DNA of 64,000 nt, from the IMG/VR virus record IMGVR_UViG_3300042892_002669, positions 1-64,000 of that record. One strand, given 5' to 3'. The translations under genes were made by a program, and so were the position numbers. A model generated the notes under the pieces. It ran no database searches. It was given only the letters and a program-made list of their open reading frames with translations, and was not told where the DNA came from. Shown piece after piece: positions 7,436 through 15,857 of the stretch. This stretch comes from a virus. The stretch's first letter is position 1, and every line of letters begins with the position of its first letter.

Positions 7436-9550
7436 TTAAATTCTTCCTATAGCCACTTCAATTATGCCACTGGCACCTGAGAAGTTTTCTAGGCTCTTGC
7501 CTATCACAGTGCCTATCATGGGACTGGTAAATGCAGTGGCTATGCCTTCTCCTGCACTCACTATCATATCGCCCTTGTGTATAACGCCAGTTACTCGTAC
7601 TGGTACTCTACCCTGCAGTGCAACTGCAACAGGAAACTCACAGTTAATGTTAGTGTTCATCACATATGAAGGATCAGTGGTGACCACGCCTGCTACTCGG
7701 TTACTCATTGCAGTGTTGCATGTGGTGATCTCATATTCGCCGCCAAACTCTACCACTGTGCCTGGTTCAATGTTTTTATCTGCTGCATAGTACTCAGCCA
7801 AGTCTGCACCAATGGTGGCAAATACAGATCCTGCTGTCAATTGCCAGTTACCGGTAAGCAGACCCGGTGTGGTATTAGCACCAGTTGTTATAGAGCCAAC
7901 AGTTATCTCAGCCGCGGTGACCAGATTGGCAACAATGGCATTGGCATCTATATTTTCAAGAATACTTATATTGGGTGCGTATAGATAACCCAAGTTTGAG
8001 TTGAAACTTATATAGGGATTGGTTTTGATCTGCAAGTCACCAGTTGGATCACTGACGAAACTGACAAAGTAAGTACCAACCCCAACTGAGTTAGGTGCGA
8101 AATCAAACAAAGCTATGTTTGACTTGTAACTTAAATTAGCTGACTCCACTGTACCGAACACATTGGCAGCTTGTATATTACTTATATAGCCGCCGTCGCC
8201 CAAAAAGTAATTGGCGATCACGCTATTGCCTAAACTGGCGCTGGCGCCAGTTACAATAGGACCCACTACATATAAGCTATCCAAATCACCAACACTGGTG
8301 ATAGCAGGTTGCGCTGCTGTTGTCACTGTGCCTGCTGTAGTTGCAGAGTTAGCAACATTGGCTGACTCTGCGTGGCTTGCGTTAGCTACAGTGCCTATCA
8401 CACTATTGGCACTTAGATTAACTAATCCTGCCCCGTTACCACTAATAGAAGCAGTGGTGATACTAACTGCAAACATATTGGAGAGCACAGTGTTTTCAGC
8501 AACGGTTAAATTACCAGTGCTTAAATCTTGATCAACTATTATGTTACCAGTAGTAACCAAGTTGCCCACTGTGGTGGTGCTAGTTACGCTTAATTGAGAT
8601 AACGTGCCAACACTGGTTATGTTGGGTTGATCTGGATTAATAACTGTTACTGATTGAGTACTCAGATCAGCAAAACTGGCCGCGTCAGCAAAGGATGCTG
8701 AGCTGGCAGTGGCCACAGTTCCTGTGATATTAGCTGCTTGGATGTTACTCAAGTTGTTTCCACTGCCTATGAAGTAATTGGCAATAAGTGCATTACCCAA
8801 ATTGGCATTGGTTGCAGTAATGTTACCAGTTACAGTTAAACCAGAGAGTGTTCCAATGCTGGTAACATTTGGCTGAGCTGCAGTGGTCAATATGCCAGTT
8901 ACATAATTTGCAGTGAGTAAGTTGCCGGCCGCTACGTTTTGTGAGGTGATGTTACCTATTACGTTCAGTGTGGTCTCGTTCCAAGATAACTCTGAACTTC
9001 CACCGATTGTGCCCTGCTTGTTGTATAGGATACTGGTGTTACTTGAGGGGCTTGTGTATGCTGCAGCGTCAACTAAAGCTGCAGTAACATTACCCAAGAA
9101 AGTGGGAGCAGTGATATCGCCAGCAGAGGTTAATGATGTCAGTGTGCCCACTGTGGTAATATTGGGTTGCGAACTAGAATTGCTAGCTAACGTGCCCACT
9201 AAGTTACCAGTTGCTACCACGTTCACAGTGGAAATTGTATTTGCCAATGTAATCACAAAAGGAGTTCCACCTTGTGTGATAGTGGCTGAGTTACTGGTGG
9301 CTGTACCTATACCAACTAACAAACTGTTGCCTGTTTTCAACGTAACATTGGCTATGTTTGCTGCCAATACTACACTGCCCAAGTCTAATGTTTGGGTTAG
9401 TCCTGTACTGGCAACTATTCCGGTTACTCCGTTGATAGCTACAGAATACAGTTCTGTAATGTTGTCTTGTGTCTTTGCAAATGCTGCTCTTATAGAATCT
9501 GCATTTGCATCATTGGGGAATGATCCGAAGTCAATTGTTTGTTGTGACAT
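7436..9550 (-). CDS. Tail fibre-like repetitive protein, 704 aa
   Basis: The N-terminus (TIDFGSFPNDANADSIRAAF) is the virion-anchor module seen in other appendages here. Residues 60-500 are degenerate repeats of the type AQPNITSVGTLSQLSVTG ... ANYFIGSGNNLSNIQAAN, forming extended beta structure. The last 150 residues (DLAEYYAADKNIEPGTVV ... GRVPVRVTG ... KGDMIVSA) resemble the chaperone or peptidase-G2-like C-terminal domain that helps fibres trimerise and may be removed by self-cleavage. The repeats are related, even at DNA level, to those of the 1633-residue protein at 30151. It is probably a host-recognition fibre. Confidence 0.8.
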   Translation of the reverse strand: MSQQTIDFGSFPNDANADSIRAAFAKTQDNITELYSVAINGVTGIVASTGLTQTLDLGSVVLAANIANVTLKTGNSLLVGIGTATSNSATITQGGTPFVITLANTISTVNVVATGNLVGTLASNSSSQPNITTVGTLTSLTSAGDITAPTFLGNVTAALVDAAAYTSPSSNTSILYNKQGTIGGSSELSWNETTLNVIGNITSQNVAAGNLLTANYVTGILTTAAQPNVTSIGTLSGLTVTGNITATNANLGNALIANYFIGSGNNLSNIQAANITGTVATASSASFADAASFADLSTQSVTVINPDQPNITSVGTLSQLSVTSTTTVGNLVTTGNIIVDQDLSTGNLTVAENTVLSNMFAVSITTASISGNGAGLVNLSANSVIGTVANASHAESANVANSATTAGTVTTAAQPAITSVGDLDSLYVVGPIVTGASASLGNSVIANYFLGDGGYISNIQAANVFGTVESANLSYKSNIALFDFAPNSVGVGTYFVSFVSDPTGDLQIKTNPYISFNSNLGYLYAPNISILENIDANAIVANLVTAAEITVGSITTGANTTPGLLTGNWQLTAGSVFATIGADLAEYYAADKNIEPGTVVEFGGEYEITTCNTAMSNRVAGVVTTDPSYVMNTNINCEFPVAVALQGRVPVRVTGVIHKGDMIVSAGEGIATAFTSPMIGTVIGKSLENFSGASGIIEVAIGRI

Positions 9551-9570
9551 GTCTATTTTACCTTATAGAG

Positions 9571-9578
9571 TATTTATC
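9571..9578 (-). promoter_or_regulatory. Late promoter box GATAAATA
   Basis: Lies 20 bases before the ATG at 9550, directly after the terminator of the 1343-residue gene. It starts the fibre-endolysin-appendage late operon. Confidence 0.7.
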
Positions 9579-9602
9579 GCTATTAATAAACTTATCGTAA
9601 CC

Positions 9603-9632
9603 AAAAAAATAGCCCGGAGAACCGAGCTATTT
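9603..9632 (-). terminator. Rho-independent terminator
   Basis: Hairpin with ten paired bases (AATAGC(T)CGG, loop TTCT, CCGGGCTATT; one G-T pair) followed by a run of seven T on the minus strand. It ends the 1343-residue gene transcript. Confidence 0.85.
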
Positions 9633-9647
9633 TAGACTGCACGTGTA

Positions 9648-12600
9648 TTACTTTAATCCACTTAATTTCAAGAATTCAGCCATTAAGTCATTGGATTCAC
9701 TTACTTTTACTGAAGTATGTGGCAATGTGGTTTGATCGCGCTTTCTTCTGTTCAATCCACCAGATATAGTGTTCATCATAAAGTCTATATCTTGGTCAGC
9801 TTGGTCATCGGCTGAATTGGCATAGCTTTCTTCAACTTGTTCTTCAACTTCGTCTTTTTTAGATTTCTTTCTCTCATCACGAGCAGCATCCCATGAAGCT
9901 TTATCGTTATGATCTCCGCCCCAATTTTTTGGATTATCAGGATTTTCGTCATCTTCTTCGTCGTGTTCTTCGTATTCATCAGGATCGTCAGCTCTGGCTT
10001 CGTCTACCATTTGACCGTGTTCGCAAGAGCCTTCAGACATGCCACATTCATTGCATGAGCCTGATTCTTCTTCGTCGCTGGATTCTTCATCTGCGTAGTC
10101 GTCACTGGATTCGTCTGATCCAATACCTGACATCTTTTTCATCAGTGACAACATATCGTCACCACCTGATTCACCATCATCAACAGTGATAAGCGCAGTT
10201 CCTTCGTGGTCTTGATCACCTGACATGGGCACACCATAGTTAGAGAACTTGGTTGAGTCTTCTTGCTTGTTGCCCATGCCGCCTAAACCAGCGTTTCTCA
10301 TGATAGCCATGACTTCTTGTGCATCTGCACCCGAAGCAGTAACTGAGATAGTGTCATCTCCCTGATCGCCCTGTGTGGTGGATATAGTTAAACTTTCAGT
10401 TAATAACGAATTCAACTGTCTATTCCAACTTTCTAATTGTGTGTCCATATTTTTGCTTTCCTTAACATCAAAGTGTTTGTCGCCCAGTGTAAATGACTCT
10501 TTACCTGCAGCCTTTGCCATTTTTGCTGCATAAGTAAATGGACTTTCTTCTAATTCAGCTTCATCAATCTCTGACTTGCCTGTGGCAAATCTACCTAAAC
10601 CTGTACCTATATCAGATACATCTTTCTTGAATATGCTGAATGCGCCTTGTTTTTCTTTACTGCATTCACTTGCGGGCCAAACGTCCATGTCACCTGAAGC
10701 GGTGTGTACAAAACACTTGTCGCCTTCAACACGATCAACAGTTCCAGCAGTACCTCTCCAGTACACTGTTTCACCTGAATCAAATGCTTCTGGCAGCATG
10801 GCTGTTTCTGATGTTATCTGTGGTGCTCCCATGTCTTCTTGGAATCTGTTATATACCCATTGATGTGGATCGCCTGTACGTGCTTTGGCTATGCCATATG
10901 GAATCTCACCGCTGTCAAGGTAGTAATCAAACAGGGCCTCATATAAATCATCATCCATGTCCATATCTGGATTGGCCATGAACTGTTTGACTTCATGCTT
11001 GAATCTATTGGTAACATGCGCCAATGTATCATGCGAGTCTTCCATATGAATGCCTTCTTTGACAGTTTTCTTTGCTCTTAGTGCAGCAAAATCTTTAGCA
11101 TCTAATTTACCTTTTGGTGGGGCAACGTCAAGTTTCTTTTGACCACCTTTAAGACCTTCAAGTAAATCGTCGAGTGCGGCTGAATACGCCATGTGTACAA
11201 ATTCTTGTGTGTCTGGATGATTGCCACCTATTGTCCAATCCATTCCAGAAATATTGTCACTGTCAGGATATATAGTAGCAATTAATCCATTACTAAATTC
11301 TAATACCCACGTGCCGTCATCACCAGGAGGACCAAATGCAAATTCTAAATCTTCTGCGTTCGTTCTTAATGACCCCTGTTTTGTTGTACGGTTTGCCTTC
11401 ATTCCAGGATCATCACTGATGTTCATGGGAGTAATATCAAACTTGGGTAGATAACGTTTATCGTGTTTTGATCTGCCAAACATGCCTTCGTCTTGCTCGT
11501 CAATCTTTTTAGCAATTTTGTGTGCCTTGACAATTGTGCTTTTCTTCAGTGGAGGCTCGTCATCTGCTGCTTTCTTAGCCACTGCCATACCAATTGCATA
11601 TTTGTTTTTGGCTTTGGCTTCATTGATAGCTGCTTCTGATGATTCAATCCAATCTTTCAAACTGGATTTCTTCTCTTTGTACTCTGGGCTGCCCTTGGGT
11701 GGTTTGTCTGACAGTGTATGTCTGGTTACCTTGGTTGGGTTTGCTTTTGCATAAGATTTGCTCTCTTTATCTGAGGCACGCTTGGCAGCAGTGTCTTTTG
11801 GATTGGTAGCAACTACGTCACCCTTTGGACGACCACGCCCTTTTTTCTCAGCTGGCGCTTTGGAAACTGTAGTACCAGTATCTTCATCATCTGAGTCACC
11901 TTGGTATTCAGCGCCATAGCTGCCTGAATACTTCTGTCCCTTGATGTCAGCCATTTTAGCTTCGTTCATTGATATAGCATCCATGATGCCAAACATTTTT
12001 TTAAAGTCCATACTCATATGTGTTTCCTTAGATTCCTTTGTTATATTACTTAACTGCTTGATGTGCGCTAGTGCATCATCGCCTTCTTTTACTTGAGATT
12101 TGTCGCCGAGGCCAAAAAAGTTTTTAACTGCAGACAAGTTCCTGTCTCCAGATGCTTTTTGATCTGCTGCTTGTTGCGCAGCCTTTTCGGCGCCTGGATA
12201 CTGTTTGCCATAGTTGCTTTTGTTACTGTCCCATGCAATTTCATCGGGGCTTCTGGTAGTGTACAGGCCGCCAGTGCCAGTAGTTGTACTACCACCAGTA
12301 CCAGTACCTACAACTTGTGCTCCTGGTTCCAGTACAGGTTTGCCAGCGCCGGCTTGTGCTGCACGTAATTCAGTTGCTGCATCGGCAGGACTCATGCTAC
12401 TAATATTTGCTGGCAATGGCATTTTTGCATTTTGTGGTTCAATTATATTAGGCTGCATTGTATTGTTACTACCGCCGCGAGTTGCTGGCTGACTGGTAGT
12501 AGTATCTTCACCTGATTTATAATTGGGATTTGGTTTTCCGCCTACATATTGATATTCTGATGGTGTTGGACCACCAGCTGTTGCACTTGCTCTATCCGCT

Positions 12601-13679
12601 GTAGCTTGAGCTTGACGTTTGATGTTAGCTGATGCATTATTCGTAGGTGCCACTGGTTTAACTGCGGCCACCGGTGGTTGTTCACCAGTTGTAGTAGTGT
12701 TGCTACCCCGAGGAGCTTGTGCAAGATTTGATTGTGCTGCAATTCTTTCTCGCTCTCTACTGGCAGCATCAGGTCTTGCTGCGATTGCCAGCTTGGATGG
12801 TGGTGGCTTGACTGCAGGTGTTACCTTAGCTGGTATTGGCTTTGTTGGTAACGCCGCGTTAGGTGTAGTATTGAGCGGATATGTTCTTGACGGTAAACTT
12901 GCATTGTTGGCTGGCTCAGAGGCTGACCTCACCGGTGCTGCAGGTGTTGTTGCTACTGGTGCTGCAGGTGTTGTTGCTACTGGTGCTGCAGGTGCAGGTG
13001 CTGCGTTGGATGTGTTTGGTGCTGCGTTAGGTGGTGTTGTTGCTGCAGGTGCTGCAGGTGCTGTTGCTGCCCCAGAAGGAATCGCACCATACAATGCTTC
13101 TTTAGCAGCATCGTAGGCAGAAACGGCCGCGTATCCCAAGGCGCCAGCGCCGGCTAATGCCTTTTTTGGATTGTTCCATGCCAATTTTGCGGCATCAACT
13201 GCTCTGCTGGTTGCACTGGGCGTGTTCGCAGCCAGCGCAGCTTTCGCAGCTTTAGCATCCATAGCAGCTTGAATCTGTGGGGGTATTCGTTCATTCTTTG
13301 CACTTGCATTACTAAGATCGCCTTTTGTTGCGGCGGCTTTATCAGTAGCAGCCTTCTCAGTAGCAGCTTTCTCAGCAGTAGCAGCTTGGGCCGGCTTGGC
13401 CTTGGCAGCAGCTGGATTAACTAATATACTTTTTCCGGTATTAGCATTAGTCGAACCAGTTGGTACTGTATTTAATTTAGCTGTTGCAGGTTTAGCTTGT
13501 ACACCAAATTTGGACTTAAAATTAGGGTTGTTAACTTTACCTCCACCGCCACCTCCTGGAAAACCGCCTCCACCTAAATCAGGTGACATGAATGGATCTC
13601 CCCGGTGAGGGCTAGATTTTCCTAGATCACCCATGTATGTGTCGGCGTACGCCTCAGACAATATATTCTTGATCTTCAT
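9648..13679 (-). CDS. Giant low-complexity protein with capsid-targeting N-terminus, 1343 aa
   Basis: It begins MKIKNILSEAYADTYMG. The LSE|A site matches the capsid-targeting peptides of T4 internal proteins (for example MKTYQEFIAEA) cut by the prohead protease. Residues 60-480 are Ala/Pro/Thr low complexity with an eight-residue AAPVATTP repeat. The rest holds several small domains separated by candidate cleavage sites (AINE|A, VKE|G, LLTE|S, VDE|A). Near residue 1190 an acidic stretch surrounds a Cys/His cluster (CNEC, SCEHG) that may bind metal. It ends EFLKLSGLK. Likely a prohead-internal polyprotein or core component; function unknown. Confidence 0.65.
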   Translation of the reverse strand: MKIKNILSEAYADTYMGDLGKSSPHRGDPFMSPDLGGGGFPGGGGGGKVNNPNFKSKFGVQAKPATAKLNTVPTGSTNANTGKSILVNPAAAKAKPAQAATAEKAATEKAATDKAAATKGDLSNASAKNERIPPQIQAAMDAKAAKAALAANTPSATSRAVDAAKLAWNNPKKALAGAGALGYAAVSAYDAAKEALYGAIPSGAATAPAAPAATTPPNAAPNTSNAAPAPAAPVATTPAAPVATTPAAPVRSASEPANNASLPSRTYPLNTTPNAALPTKPIPAKVTPAVKPPPSKLAIAARPDAASRERERIAAQSNLAQAPRGSNTTTTGEQPPVAAVKPVAPTNNASANIKRQAQATADRASATAGGPTPSEYQYVGGKPNPNYKSGEDTTTSQPATRGGSNNTMQPNIIEPQNAKMPLPANISSMSPADAATELRAAQAGAGKPVLEPGAQVVGTGTGGSTTTGTGGLYTTRSPDEIAWDSNKSNYGKQYPGAEKAAQQAADQKASGDRNLSAVKNFFGLGDKSQVKEGDDALAHIKQLSNITKESKETHMSMDFKKMFGIMDAISMNEAKMADIKGQKYSGSYGAEYQGDSDDEDTGTTVSKAPAEKKGRGRPKGDVVATNPKDTAAKRASDKESKSYAKANPTKVTRHTLSDKPPKGSPEYKEKKSSLKDWIESSEAAINEAKAKNKYAIGMAVAKKAADDEPPLKKSTIVKAHKIAKKIDEQDEGMFGRSKHDKRYLPKFDITPMNISDDPGMKANRTTKQGSLRTNAEDLEFAFGPPGDDGTWVLEFSNGLIATIYPDSDNISGMDWTIGGNHPDTQEFVHMAYSAALDDLLEGLKGGQKKLDVAPPKGKLDAKDFAALRAKKTVKEGIHMEDSHDTLAHVTNRFKHEVKQFMANPDMDMDDDLYEALFDYYLDSGEIPYGIAKARTGDPHQWVYNRFQEDMGAPQITSETAMLPEAFDSGETVYWRGTAGTVDRVEGDKCFVHTASGDMDVWPASECSKEKQGAFSIFKKDVSDIGTGLGRFATGKSEIDEAELEESPFTYAAKMAKAAGKESFTLGDKHFDVKESKNMDTQLESWNRQLNSLLTESLTISTTQGDQGDDTISVTASGADAQEVMAIMRNAGLGGMGNKQEDSTKFSNYGVPMSGDQDHEGTALITVDDGESGGDDMLSLMKKMSGIGSDESSDDYADEESSDEEESGSCNECGMSEGSCEHGQMVDEARADDPDEYEEHDEEDDENPDNPKNWGGDHNDKASWDAARDERKKSKKDEVEEQVEESYANSADDQADQDIDFMMNTISGGLNRRKRDQTTLPHTSVKVSESNDLMAEFLKLSGLK
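12934..12994 (-). repeat. 24-bp tandem repeat coding for AAPVATTP
   Basis: Two perfect 24-base units (12934-12957 and 12958-12981) and a partial third lie inside the 1343-residue gene. They code for the eight-residue Ala/Pro/Thr repeat of its low-complexity region. Copy number may vary by slippage. Confidence 0.9.
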
Positions 13680-13897
13680 TTTCTACTACCTCTAGCGTCT
13701 AATTTTTCTTCTATTCTAGCCAACTGCTGTTGTACTGCAGTTAATTTTTCATTAGTGGACTGTGCTTTAACAGTGATCACTTCTACCTTTTTGTCTAAGT
13801 CAGCCATGGCAGTGTTCATGGTCATGTATCCTGTGCCACCCAAACTACAGGCGCCGATAACTATCCAAGTCAACTGGCCGGAGCTGAAGTCTATCAT
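13676..13897 (-). CDS. Small membrane protein with coiled coil, 73 aa
   Basis: One hydrophobic segment at residues 9-27 (LTWIVIGACSLGGTGYM) is followed by a coiled coil (KVEVITVKAQSTNEKL, QQLARIEEKL) and a basic tail (ARGSRK). The gene overlaps both neighbours by ATGA-type junctions. Similar proteins occur in aquatic T4-like phages as I recall. The single membrane segment and small size would fit a holin or spanin-like lysis factor, but that is a guess; a virion membrane-contact protein is equally possible. Confidence 0.7.
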   Translation of the reverse strand: MIDFSSGQLTWIVIGACSLGGTGYMTMNTAMADLDKKVEVITVKAQSTNEKLTAVQQQLARIEEKLDARGSRK

Positions 13898-14487
13898 TTT
13901 CTAGCTCCAGTGGCTGGCTTAGGAGGACGACTAACACTGGTCATTGGACTCTTGGTTTGTATGTTCTCTTTAGATTTGTTGGGCGCTGTGGGTGTTTTAT
14001 CACCTGCATAGTCAATAGTGACGCTTGGTTCTTTGGGTAACACTTTATCCAAATATTGATTGCCATAGTCTTTGTTTGCCTGCTCTGCGCCACTGTCAGT
14101 CTCATATGGACTGGTTATCAATGGGCTTGCCTGATTGGCGTATTGATCATTCTCACTGTTGATGCTGTCATCGTACTGTGAAGAAATCACTCTCACTGAG
14201 TTTATATTCTTACCCAACAATTGAGCCATTTGCTGAATCATTGGTTCAGTGGCAGGGTACTTGAACTCTGCTTTAAAGATATGAACTGACTCGTTTTTCA
14301 GATCAGGAAAGCCGTATGGGTCTTTCATGATGGGGATAGTTTTTGGATCGCTGACACTAACTGGATCAAATTTGTTCAAGTTGTACTTGAACATTTCAAT
14401 AAAATTCTTATCGAGATCACCTGCTATCTTAATAGTGTAATGGTATGTTCTTACACTTTCAGTTAAATATTGACGTAGACTTTTCAT
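13894..14487 (-). CDS. Protein with capsid-targeting-type N-terminus, 197 aa
   Basis: I choose ATG 14487, which has an AGGAAA Shine-Dalgarno 8 bases away; the longer frame from 14517 would start inside the late box. The resulting N-terminus is MKSLRQYLTESVRTY, where LTE|S fits the T4 capsid-targeting and cleavage motif. Residues 15-90 look like a folded alpha/beta domain (YHYTIKIAGDLDKNFIEMF, VHIFKAEFKYPATEPMI) resembling ferredoxin-like folds. The C-terminal 70 residues are Pro/Lys/Ser-rich and disordered. It could be an internal head protein that is packaged and injected; function unknown. Confidence 0.65.
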   Translation of the reverse strand: MKSLRQYLTESVRTYHYTIKIAGDLDKNFIEMFKYNLNKFDPVSVSDPKTIPIMKDPYGFPDLKNESVHIFKAEFKYPATEPMIQQMAQLLGKNINSVRVISSQYDDSINSENDQYANQASPLITSPYETDSGAEQANKDYGNQYLDKVLPKEPSVTIDYAGDKTPTAPNKSKENIQTKSPMTSVSRPPKPATGARK

Positions 14488-14506
14488 GGTTTGTTTCCTA
14501 TTAGTA

Positions 14507-14998
14507 TTATTTATCACTATTGGTGTTTTTGTTTGCCAATAACATTTTCAGCAGTTCGTTTCTATCAAGTACACTGCCCGTTCCCAATGGCGTAGATTCT
14601 ACTTCTTTGGTCTTTTCTGTGGTTTTTTGATCTAATGCTGCTTTTTTAAGCTGCAAGTCAATCATTTTTAACTTTTTATTCAATTTAGCTGTTTTTGCAG
14701 TGATTGCATGCCCCAACATACTGCTGGCACTGTTAAATATCTCACTGGCAAATCTGCTGTCCACTTGCATTCCCAGTTCCATCAAGTCATCAAAGCTTTC
14801 TTTGGCTAACTGTGCCAGTTCATCCATCTCAGCATCGCTGGCTTCTAACCCTCGTACCTGGGGTAATGCACTTTCTATTTTTTCTAAATTTGAATATGCC
14901 TGAGTAGTAACTTGCTCAATTGCCTGCACTTGGTCAGACTCACGCTGTGGTGCAATATCTTCTGGCAATTCAAACAATTCTGAAAGTTTCTTTGTCAT
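14507..14998 (-). CDS. Helical protein, terminase small subunit (gp16-like) candidate, 163 aa
   Basis: A helical protein with a central region (FASEIFNSASSMLGHAITAK) between acidic N-terminal and charged C-terminal parts. Length (T4 gp16 is 164) and the all-helical layout fit the terminase small subunit, and head-completion and tail genes follow upstream. No diagnostic motif is visible, so the call rests on size and context. The large subunit gene lies 43 kb away at 57497, which is unusual for the pair. A different head-associated role is possible. Confidence 0.45.
   Translation of the reverse strand: MTKKLSELFELPEDIAPQRESDQVQAIEQVTTQAYSNLEKIESALPQVRGLEASDAEMDELAQLAKESFDDLMELGMQVDSRFASEIFNSASSMLGHAITAKTAKLNKKLKMIDLQLKKAALDQKTTEKTKEVESTPLGTGSVLDRNELLKMLLANKNTNSDK
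14508..14515 (-). promoter_or_regulatory. Late promoter box GATAAATA
   Basis: Lies 20 bases before the ATG at 14487, overlapping the end of the 163-residue gene. Its place decides the downstream start codon. Confidence 0.65.
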
Positions 14999-15016
14999 AC
15001 TACTCCTATATAGTAG

Positions 15017-15024
15017 TATTTATT
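15017..15024 (-). promoter_or_regulatory. Late-like box AATAAATA
   Basis: Lies 18 bases before the ATG at 14998; a GGAG Shine-Dalgarno lies between (GGAGTAGT). The box touches the stop codon of the gp4-like gene. Confidence 0.55.
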
Positions 15025-15461
15025 TACTTTTTTTTACCATTATAAAAAATGTCGTCTTCAGTTATTACTCTAAACACCAATCCCTGACTCTTACAATATG
15101 CATGGGCTGCTTGCCATTTGGCATGATTTACTGCCACCACTGCTCGGTCAGACACACTGGCCTTTTTACTTTCAATGATACTTTGTTTTTTTGGCTTGAT
15201 CTCCACTACTTCAGCTATTTTACTTCCATATTTGTTTTGATACACTACCACAAAGTCGGGAATGTAATTTGCAATTTTGCCTGTAAGCGGATTACGATAG
15301 GGTATTTTAATAGACTCACTGGCCCAGTTTAACACATTGGGATTGTTGTCAAGGAATGTCATGAATGTGAGTTCCCAACCTGATCTGAATCTGGGCTTGT
15401 GGTTGCCCAAATACTTTTCAGTGTTTTTCACTTCGTATATTCCCTGCGCAAAGCGTGACAT
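15024..15461 (-). CDS. 4: Head completion protein gp4-like (PD-(D/E)XK nuclease fold)
   Basis: Strong layout match to T4 gp4 (50/65): YLGNHKPRFRSGWEL near the start, LNWASESIKIPY, a YIPDF strand with the catalytic Asp and EIKPKK as the E-x-K motif, then NHAKWQAAHAYCKSQG and FRVITED. 145 residues against about 150 in T4. This nuclease-fold protein acts at the portal vertex after packaging, probably trimming DNA and finishing the head so that tails can join. It overlaps the 121-residue gene by one base. Confidence 0.9.
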   Translation of the reverse strand: MSRFAQGIYEVKNTEKYLGNHKPRFRSGWELTFMTFLDNNPNVLNWASESIKIPYRNPLTGKIANYIPDFVVVYQNKYGSKIAEVVEIKPKKQSIIESKKASVSDRAVVAVNHAKWQAAHAYCKSQGLVFRVITEDDIFYNGKKK

Positions 15462-15826
15462 TATATCACTATGTTTCGTTGAATTGCTTGATTTGGTTGA
15501 GGTGCTGAGCTTACACCATATAGTGTAGCCTTTGATTTTATACTGTTAAGATAGTAGGCCATGATAGCATTCATTTCTAGGCCACTCTTGCCCTTGATCT
15601 CATCCAGCAGCGTTAACACATGGTAACCAGTCATGTCTGCTATTCTGAACAAAAAAATTGTAAAGTTAGTGGCAATAGTATTGCTGTCACTCACGCTTAT
15701 AAAGTAGCTGCGAACTACGTCATACTCAGCAGCACCAATAGGTACGGTGTTGTCAAAAGCCTGCTCAAATTGTCTGGTGTCACTGTCCTGATTGGTGGTT
15801 GGTGCGCTGTCTAGTGTTTTACTCAT
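15461..15826 (-). CDS. Conserved hypothetical structural-cluster protein, 121 aa
   Basis: The C-terminal 70 residues are the conserved part (FRIADMTGYHVLTLLDEIKG, LEMNAIMAYYLNSIKS, ending NQAIQRNIVI), mostly helical. The N-terminus is polar and probably flexible. It lies between the tube-like baseplate gene and gp4, an order I recall from cyanophage genomes. It probably has a role in head or tail assembly; no family function is known to me. Confidence 0.7.
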   Translation of the reverse strand: MSKTLDSAPTTNQDSDTRQFEQAFDNTVPIGAAEYDVVRSYFISVSDSNTIATNFTIFLFRIADMTGYHVLTLLDEIKGKSGLEMNAIMAYYLNSIKSKATLYGVSSAPQPNQAIQRNIVI

Positions 15827-15849
15827 TGTGTTACCCCAAGTGTATGTTG

Positions 15850-15857
15850 TATTTATT
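15850..15857 (-). promoter_or_regulatory. Late-like box AATAAATA
   Basis: Lies 23 bases before the ATG at 15826 and touches the stop of the upstream tube-like gene. Confidence 0.55.

Noticed and set aside
12934-12994. Short tandem repeat as a CRISPR-like array
   Set aside because: The units are directly joined without spacers and lie in frame inside a coding region; it is simple slippage-type repeat.
12619-13116. Long plus-strand frame opposite the 1343-aa gene
   Set aside because: It mirrors Ala/Pro/Thr-rich codons of the real gene, has no ribosome site and no promoter.
14488-14517. Longer N-terminus of the 197-aa protein starting at 14517
   Set aside because: It would begin inside the GATAAATA box; the ATG at 14487 has a good Shine-Dalgarno and yields a known type of targeting peptide.
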